Source: Stercorarius parasiticus (taxonomy: Eukaryota; Chordata; Aves; Charadriiformes; Stercorariidae). Taken from it: 64,000 nt of DNA. Below the pieces are notes generated by a model that saw only the letters and a list, made by a program, of their open reading frames with translations, searched no databases and had not been told where the DNA came from. Both the position numbers and the translations under genes were made by a program. Below are positions 50,801 to 59,800 of this stretch, piece after piece (the stretch's first letter is position 1; each line of letters opens with the position of its first letter). The stretch spans positions 439,323 through 503,322 of the forward strand of contig VWZL01000877.1 in the NCBI GenBank assembly GCA_013396915.1. Direction: 5' to 3'.

Positions 50801-53800
50801 TGCATGCTATACAGTTGTAGCTCAGGTGCAAGCGTCCTTACTTGGATTCCATACACAGCTCCACTGGGGTAACATCAGGTTCCAGCACCTGCACCTCTGA
50901 TAGCTTGTGATGCGCGTTCTTGGTGCTAGTTGTGCTGATTTTGTAATCTCCTTTATCAGCAGATCTGCAGTCACTGCACTTTGGTGGGATTCTTGCCTCT
51001 GCCATCAGCAAAGACTTCTCTGTAGTGGTCATTAAGAAGTGGAAACTGGAGTGTACTTGTGAAGATCAGTTAGCACCCAATTAGCACGCAGTGAAGCTTC
51101 ATTTACACGCTTCTTGAAAGATCAGGGTCTCTGTTAGGCTGATAGAGCATGAGTATATGCTTGGAACTGCTCAGTTGCTGGTTGTAGGAGGAGGGAAGCT
51201 ATTCTGGCAGCGGTGACTTCAGCTGTGAATTGTAACTGCAGTCACTTAACCACTCTGACAATCCAAAGGGTAACACTTTTCTTAGCATCGTGGATTTGGG
51301 GCATGAGCCTAGTCAGGAAACGATGTCTAGACTTACTGAATGAAGCTGGTTTGAGAATCTGTTGGGTTGTCTTTTCCCTGAACAAATCACATAGAAACTC
51401 CTATCCGTGAGGGCACACAAACAAATGGCAGGAGGAGTAAGGGAAGACTGGACTCCTTTCCTAGTCAGGCTTCTCTCTCTAGAAGTTTGTGGGAGAAGAC
51501 TTGAGCCATAGAAACCTATTGAAGCCCAAAGGAGAAAATGCATCTATAGTTTTTAAGAAAAAATCCCAACACTTTCTTGTGTCTTTTGAGTATTGCTCAA
51601 ACCCAACCCATGTTGTAGTAATTTCAGCTTCTACCTGTTGCAAGTCAGAAGACAGCCTCCAAGAGATCCCATTTCACCTAAGAATGGCAAGGTTCTGACT
51701 AAACCCTTGTTCTAGAGTTATGGAGGCCACACAATATTTTCTGAAGATGAACTTTATCAGCTCTTGCCAATGAATACTACTTAGGAGGGGGTGGTGTGGT
51801 TTGATTTTTGCTTTCTTTTGTTTTCTGAATCAAAAAATTTTCAGATTGAGTGCTTGCACCTGTGTGTATTAATGATGCGCACTTGTGTTCTGGTTCTAAA
51901 CCCTTGAAGCCACTATTAGGGCCTTTGTCACTTTGTGATGCGAAAAAGGCTTTCTTTTGATGGTCTAAACTTAATTGAAACTAACTTGGCATTTTCATTG
52001 CTAAGGTCTTGCAAAAACTTTTCCTATATAAAATGCATTCAGTATTTTAACTAAAATAATTATTAAAAAAAAAAAAAGCTGAGGCACACAGGCTGTTTGT
52101 TTAATGTGAGCTTTGCCATGATTATAGCTAGTCTTAGTTATGTTAGCCCTAAGTACACCAAACTTGAGTTTCTATTTTGAACATGCGGACAGACCAAAGC
52201 TGCTACAGCAGAATCCAGATGACAGAGGGATGTTAAGAACTAGAGCTCTGCCGCTGTTCTTCAGATGCATAGCATCCTCCCTGCTACGTACATAAGTACT
52301 GTATGGTAGTTCTGATCTAAAGGGCAAAGTCTGATTGGTGCTATATACTACTGACAAGGAGCATTTGTATCTTATTTTTTAAGGGAACTCACTAAAAGAA
52401 AAGTGAAGATCAGGTCTGTGCTACTGCTTGTGCTGTAAACTTAAGTTCATACGATAGGCATCTCAGAAAATGGGCTTGCTTTTAAGTTCAATGAGTCAGT
52501 ATTCAACGTTATTCAACACTTGGTTCTACCTGGTGAATTAGAGTTTTAGAACAAATTTCAGGCTGTGAGAGCAGTGGTGCAGGGTGGGGGGCTTGTGGGG
52601 ACCTTTAAGCCAGGTTTACCTCAGTCCTTGGTTTCCGAGCTTGCTCAAAATTTCAGTTTCATGTAAAGGATTCGCATGCCTAGCAACTGAGGCATTAGTC
52701 AAGCTAGCATTTGAGAGGCACTTCAATGAAGTGTGAAAGCTTTTAGAAGTTCTCTGTTGCTGCCCACACCCACACTAAACATCGATTGTATAGAGGTAGC
52801 CTCCAAGATACCTCAATGTGGCTGTTGGTTGGTGGTCTAGAGGCTTTTTCTTTGTATCCATTCTGAACTAAGCATAAAACTTCGGTTTTCTCTTTAGTAG
52901 AGATGAAGATGACATAAATGATGTGACTTCTATGGCTGGGGTCAATCTTAACGAGGAGAACGCATGCATTTTGGCAACAAACTCTGAGTTCATTGGTACA
53001 GTGATCCGCTCTTGTGCAGATGAACCTTTTCTCTCCTCGGAAGTGCTTCGGAAGAAGATCTTGAACATAGGTGAGAACAAAGCATATGTAAGAGATACGT
53101 ACGGATGTAGTATTTCCTTGCCTGCTTCATGAGCCAGCCTCCAATCTTTGAAGGAAGAGTTGAAACTATCAAGATCTGTCATCTCAATTCATGTGTTTCT
53201 ACTGAACTATACTGAGTTTTTACTTCCTCTTCTAGGAAACAACTGTTCTCAAAGGTTTTTTTACATGGAAATAGTGTGAAGTACAACCAGTAAAAAAGAA
53301 ATTGGTGCCACTTTACATGTGAGAACTGAGCAACTTTATTACTTTTAAAGTTAATGGAACACGTAACAACCATATAGATGCTAGTGTCAAATCAAACACT
53401 TAAGTGTGCTTCTTTCTATTTCTGCAGCTCCTAACTTGATGCATTACACTGATTTTTCCTAACAGCTTTTGCATTCCTCAATCTGTTCAGATATCTGTAC
53501 TCTATTGACCAATGTTACAGATCCTGACGATGTGATTAGGAAGAGGTTTCAAACTGCCAATATGCGCAGGGCAGACCTTTGTTTATGACTCCCTCTATGG
53601 AAAAATCTTTTGTTAATTTTATGCGAAAGAGATGTGAAAGCTGTTTGTATCAGTGAATAATACAGTGGAATGTATGTTGAATGTCTGAGACTAAATGGCA
53701 ATAGGAAGTTTTTAGTCTATGTATCATCTCAGCTGTTAGTTATTATTTTGCTCAGAAACTCTCTCAGCAATGTCAGAGCAGGGAGCGTGCATTTGTATAG

Positions 53801-56800
53801 CAGCACACTGATTGGTACCACTGCTGTCTACAGCAAACTGGATGAATGTTGCTCAACACCTTGCTCCTATGTTCTGCCTGGTAGCTTGCCATACTGGAAC
53901 AGTGAGTTTTACAGCTGAGCATTCAGGAAAGCCTGCGCTTCATGTGTGCGGTCGTAATTCTGTCACAGTGGTTTAACTATGTGATCACAAAGTCTTTCTA
54001 CATGCAACTGGTTCTTAGTCCAAACTAAGCACCTAGCCTGTGACGAGCATGTAGCCTGTAAATGCTATCTTCTATACATCCCGCATTAGTGAGCCAGATG
54101 TGCCATCTGAGCTGTGTGGGGCATAGTTGAGTGAAGTAAGTGCTGTGCTACTAGTGGAAGAGGGAAAAATACACATTGAAACTGGTGCCTAGAAGCTTTT
54201 CTCAAAACTCAGCAGAGGGTTAACCAGTTATCCATGGGAAGTAGGTATAAGGAACATTAAAGAGCTCTACAAAAACATAAAAAGAAAGTACTTCTAGAAT
54301 ATTTGTCTGGTTTGGGGTGTGAAGACAATTAATTGAAAGATGGAAAATACAAGCCTGGCTGTTTCATGGTTGGCATGGTAGATGTTCCACATAATAATTC
54401 GTGTCATAAATGAAAAGTGTTTTGATGGCAAGGAAAGGAATACTGTCGGGGAGTACAGCAATTCAGAAAATGAACACTTCTGCTCTTGAACTTGAGCCCT
54501 CTTTGGTTTAGGAAGTGTGTCTGTGTGGAGGGAGGTCTTGAGGTTTGGGGCGATTTGTTTTGTCTTTATGATGATGTTTCAGTGTTTCGATAGTATAGTG
54601 GGAAACTGCTGAGGAAGTGTTGAAAGGTGCTTGAGCGAAATGAGCCAAGGTAGAAGCCAAAGCTCACTGGCCAAGATCAAACAGCGGGAACACTTCGATT
54701 GTATCTGGGAAAACATTGTAGATTCTCCCCATCTTGCGACATTGTTATTCACTTTCAGTTAGAGTAGCAAAGGCAAATGAAATAGGTGATTAGTGTTTTT
54801 TACAGTGTACTGTTTATCCATTCTTAACACTCCACTTGGCAATAAATACTGAAATGGGTTTTGAAGGTGGGCTGTATACTGCATCATAAAGTATTACAGC
54901 CACTCTAAGTGCAGTTGAGGGGCAAGGAAAAGCTCTTCTGACAGGTACGGTGTATGAAGCGTGTGAAACTGCTGCGTGCCGTGCCTACCAGGGAGAAGTT
55001 CCTGCTGTCCAGGTGTCTTGATGGAGTTACGTTGAGTGATCGATGGTGTCAGCCACAGGAAGTCTTCTCCGTTGGCAGCCTGTAGCCATGGGGAGGTTGC
55101 GGAGGTGATGGCCACCTCTGGGCACAGGGCTGGGACAGCTTTGCCCGGAGCTGTCGCCAGTCTCAGTCGCAGCTGCTGAAATACAGAGAGGCAGTGGCAG
55201 CCCGAGAGAAAAGGTTGAAGGTGATAGCATGATGACCCTGGCTCGACTTGATGTGTGTTGTCCGAGCTGCTGTGGTGGGACAGGCCATCAAGGCAGGTGA
55301 GAGGGTCCCGTGTGCCCAGAACGCGCTGCAATAACCGTCCCTGCTCATCGAATAAATGTCATGAGTTGTTAACAAGCACGGTGTCAAGTAAGGGCAAAAT
55401 GTAATTCTCTATTTTTTTTAATTACTGGAATTAACAGAATATGGCACTAATTTCTACAGCTACCACTTCTCCCCCTCCCCGAACATGAAGCTTGATTTGT
55501 GTTCTTATTAACTTTGTCCTATAAATGACCTTGCAAGGAGAGTGGTTCTGGAGGCTAAGTGAAACAATGTCTATATTTTCTGAAGCTCCAGGCTAAGTTT
55601 TATTAATGTAATGTCTAAGATCTTTGAAGTTGTGACTTTACCAGGAAAATCATAATCTCCAAACCTTTATTCATAATGGGTATGACTTCCAGGGGGAACA
55701 GAATACCTGCTGTGCTAATTATTTCAATTATCAGCTACTACTAAAACACGTAATGGATTTTCTCTGCTTCCACAGGTAAAAGGCATGACATTATGGAACT
55801 TAACTCTGATGTTGTGAACTTGATCTCCCACGCTACACAGGAGAGATTACGAGGGCTGCTAGAAAAACTAACTGTAATTGCTCAGCACAGAGTATCAACC
55901 CACAAGGTAAAGGAAATCAATAAGCAAGTTTTGCACCAAAGTTTTGCTGCTTTGCAGCCTTGGAGGTAAACCTCTTCCAACTGTAGGCATATCATATGCA
56001 ATCTGTGCATTTTCAGTATCTACCAAAGGCTGGTTTTGTTTTAACTGTTTATAGCCTCTAACTATTCCTTACGTTTTCCATTCGACTTCTTGGATAGGTG
56101 CTCTTAAAACCCAGCATGAGCGTAAATGCATTTGTTCCTCCTCCTCCTCTTCCATAGAAGTGATGCCTGTTATACAAAATCTGTCTTGCATGGTAAATGT
56201 AAAGCTATTTTTGAATGCTCTTGGTGGTCGGGTTGATTTAGGGGCTCGTGTTTGCTTTATGCCTTTACTGTTGGTGGAACTGCAGTATTGGCTCAGTAAA
56301 AAGCCTTGGGAAACTGAATTGAGTATTTCATTTTTAGAAAGTGCTCCGTGTAAAGGCAGAGACCCCTTTGATCTTAAAGTTTCCAGAACTTTTTTTCCAC
56401 CAGTGCTACTTAAGATTCCCTCCCCTCCCTCTTGTATTAGCTCCATTCAATATTGGAGTATATTGGATTCCAGTGAGCCAGTATCCCTTAAGATGCTTGT
56501 ATGGTGCAAATGGGAAGCAATAACTTACTAGTAGCCAAAATAGCTCTTTTAGGCTTTTTTTTTGTCATTCAATAATGAGATATTAGTCCTTACTTTTAGC
56601 AGTATCAAGCTGTTTTGGAAAAAAAAATTGGAAGTTAGAAGCAGGATGTATCTGTCAGGTCTTAAGTTTTTGTTTGTTTGGATTTGTTTTTTTTTACAGG
56701 AACTTTATACTTAATGAAATTTAACAAGAAAACTGACTGATGTGGTAGGAGTTATTTTTGAACTGAACACTTTTTATAGGCTTTTAAGCACTTGAGAAGC

Positions 56801-59800
56801 AATAGTAAAGAGCAGGAACTATTTGGAAACTTCGAAGTATTTATAGTAATGTCTGGAGCAGTTGGAGTATGCTGTTCCTTGCCAGAAGAAGATGCAGTAG
56901 CAAAAAAGATCGATACAGAAGAAGTATAGAGTTTTTTATGAGAAGTCTCCAGAAATTGGCCCATGTTCTGTGTTGTCTCTCCAAAGTGGGAGATCCAATA
57001 GAGCTTGTGAGCAAAAGTGAGGTGGAAGACGAAATCCTGAGTAACCAGTAGGACTTAGTGTCTTGGAGACACCAAGGACACAAGGGAATGTTTTTGGACA
57101 GTGGGCTCGATAGGACAGATTTTTCTCGTTGAGCTAAAGCAATAGAAAACTGATAGGTTTTTGTCTGATTGAATTGCCAGAAGCACTGATGAGATTGTAA
57201 GCCTGCAATAAGCTTGCTTTCTTTTCCTCTTTTCTCAAAAACAAACAAACAAAAAGTAATGGGCATAATAATCCTAGGGGCACAGGTACCCTCTTTCGTT
57301 AGGAAGACAGTATTACGCTACAGAGGAATGTCCTACAGAATTGCGTTTGTGAGTAATAATATTGTGAGAGATGCTGACAGGCTTTTAGAAAGGTAAGTTC
57401 AAGAACAGAACCCTACAGGGTTTTGGAGCGCTGTTACGGATTTTTATATACATACATACATATATATACACACATACATACATATATATACATACACACA
57501 TATATTTACGCAGTCCTGTATTCCATCTCCCCCAGTGCTTGCCCCAGTCCTCTTTCCCTCTTAGGCTATCGATAGGTGCAATGTGTGCAATGTGCAATCT
57601 GTGTATTTCAGAGAACTATCAAGAGCCTTTCTAAGAGGATTGGGTAGTTGCCCTGTAAAGCTTTGCATTGGCTTGTCTTCGTTACAAAAAGTCGGACAGT
57701 AATAGGCATAGGTGTGGTGAAACCAAGGTAACTATTGTTAGCGTAGAAGTTGGTGTAAAAAGCCAATAATTCATGGGATCATACTTAGAAAAATCTTCCC
57801 AGTTCGCTCAGCTCATGCCTAGTAGCTTATATCTAATAGATAGCCCTGCAGAGAGAGTTGTTCAGGGTAAAACCTTCATACCATGCCACCATGTAGACCT
57901 GCCAACTTTTGCCCTTTTTTTGATAAATTTAAGAAATAATAATTAAAAAAAAAGTATATAACTGGAAATTACTGACTTAATTAGGATAAAACTATCATGG
58001 TGGTCTCTTTATCTGAAGAAGGAATAGCCTTTCAGATTGTTGTAAGCTGCTCTTAGTGCTGCAACTCTTGTTGCAGTGCCTTTATAGAGCCTCAGTAAGA
58101 CCATAGAGGCATTTAGGTAGTGGGTTTGGTTCTTTGACTGCCTCCCTCCTACAATCTGTAGAACTGCTGAGGTATGAGAGTATGCATGTGATGTAATATG
58201 ATACCCAAAGCCAGAATTAATAATGACAACTAAACAGTACAGTGATTAAAAAAATGTTTTTAATGCGGGTGGATTCAGCACAGCATGAGATGACTGCCAT
58301 GCTCCTGTGCTTGGAGCCCACGAGCACATGGCTTCGAGAGGTATGGTACGGTGCTGTGCTGTAAACATTGCTCCATGAAAACATTTTCCCTATGCAGTGC
58401 AGTAGCAGTGCACTGCAACCCTGAACTGCACTCTCTGTAGGGCGATATGGTGTGACAGCTACATTGGTTTAAGGGGTAGGCTCTGGGTGTAACTGAGTGA
58501 GTGCTCCTAGATGTGAAAACAGCCAGCCTCCTACCCACACCGTGCCGCCATCAGACTGCAGACTGCAGGAGGAACTTACCAGAATCCTTTTTGTTATTAA
58601 GTTAGTTTAGGAGTTGACTATAAAAAGCCAAAGCTTAATAGGTTCCCACATAGCAGCTGAGTCTCTGCAACTGCCTGCGTTCCTGCTCTGTCCTCAGCAA
58701 GGCTGTTCAACGCGACTAGAACTGTTTAAATTTTGTGGGAGAACTGGTCTTGTGGGATACTTCCAACTTCTTTCCTGGTGGACTGAAGTGGAGTGCAGCT
58801 TCCCTGTATGTGGGTTTTTCATTTGTGCCCCTGGACATGCAATACATTCCTGTATTGCTAAACCTCAAGTGCCTTAGTCAGGTTTACAGATTCACTTACA
58901 GGTATGTGACAGTCTGGGAAAGGAGCTGCAAATCGCAGACAAGGTGTATAACTGTTCTTGAATTTGTTGCCAGCTCTCTTCTCACTAAAGACATACCTGG
59001 GAATGCTTTGCTTCAGTGCTGCATGTTTCAAATTATGTGTAAACCTAACGTAAAAATTTTGGTAAGAATTGGCTGTGCTTTAGAGCACATCTGTGGAGAA
59101 GTCTTAACTATGTACATTTCTTCTGAAGACAAAAAAAGTGTGGAGGAATGAATTTCTTAACAAGGTTGTATAGATGTACTAATGTGCTATTGTTGTGTGA
59201 AAACAATAGCTTCTTTCAAGATAGCAAGTGAACTGCCATTAAATTTAGCTCAGTTAAAATAAAAATGATGTTTTAACTGTCAGGTATACAAGTTCAGCTT
59301 TGGCACATACAAATCTGACCTCACTGCGTATGGTGTTTACGTGCTTTATGTATCGCTAAGTTAAATTCTGTTCTCAATTACACTTGTAACTTTAGTTTTG
59401 TTGATGAGATGAAATAATGTTATGAATGCACCCATTTCTTGTCCCATATAAGCTCATGTTAATACATTGGGGTGCTTCTGGTTGAGAGGCTTGCATTCCT
59501 AACTGTCAGAGGGTCTTGGATTTGGCTTTAAAAACATAAGTATCTAACTCCAACTTTGGGCATTCCAAAGCAAAACACTTCTAAACTCTGGAAAAAATAA
59601 TACTCTGTTAATATGGCTTTCTTCTTTGTGCCTTTTAAAGGGACATGGTGGTGTATTGTTATAAACTGCTACTTGAAAACAAGCTGTACTGACTCAAAAG
59701 TAGTGTTATGGTTTTGTGGGGAGCAATATAAAAGAAGTAACAGAAGATGGGGGGAAAGGTTTGTTGAACATCTTTACAGAGCCACAGACTCTGCTTGGGA

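Larger units (their letters stand above)
47470..52900. other. TAF4B intron 9
   Basis: About 5.4 kb. An exon-like segment lies at 47836-47954 and a poly(A)-rich patch at 49315-49350. Open frames up to 114 codons near 49600-49900 match nothing known. It ends in a tandem acceptor tttagtag. Confidence 0.5.

Noticed and set aside
57445..57506. TA/CA-rich tract considered as a regulatory or origin-like element
   Set aside because: It is a plain compound microsatellite with nothing around it to suggest function.
58735..59151. 138-codon open frame in intron 11
   Set aside because: No family resemblance, no splice signals tying it to TAF4B phase, and a length compatible with chance.
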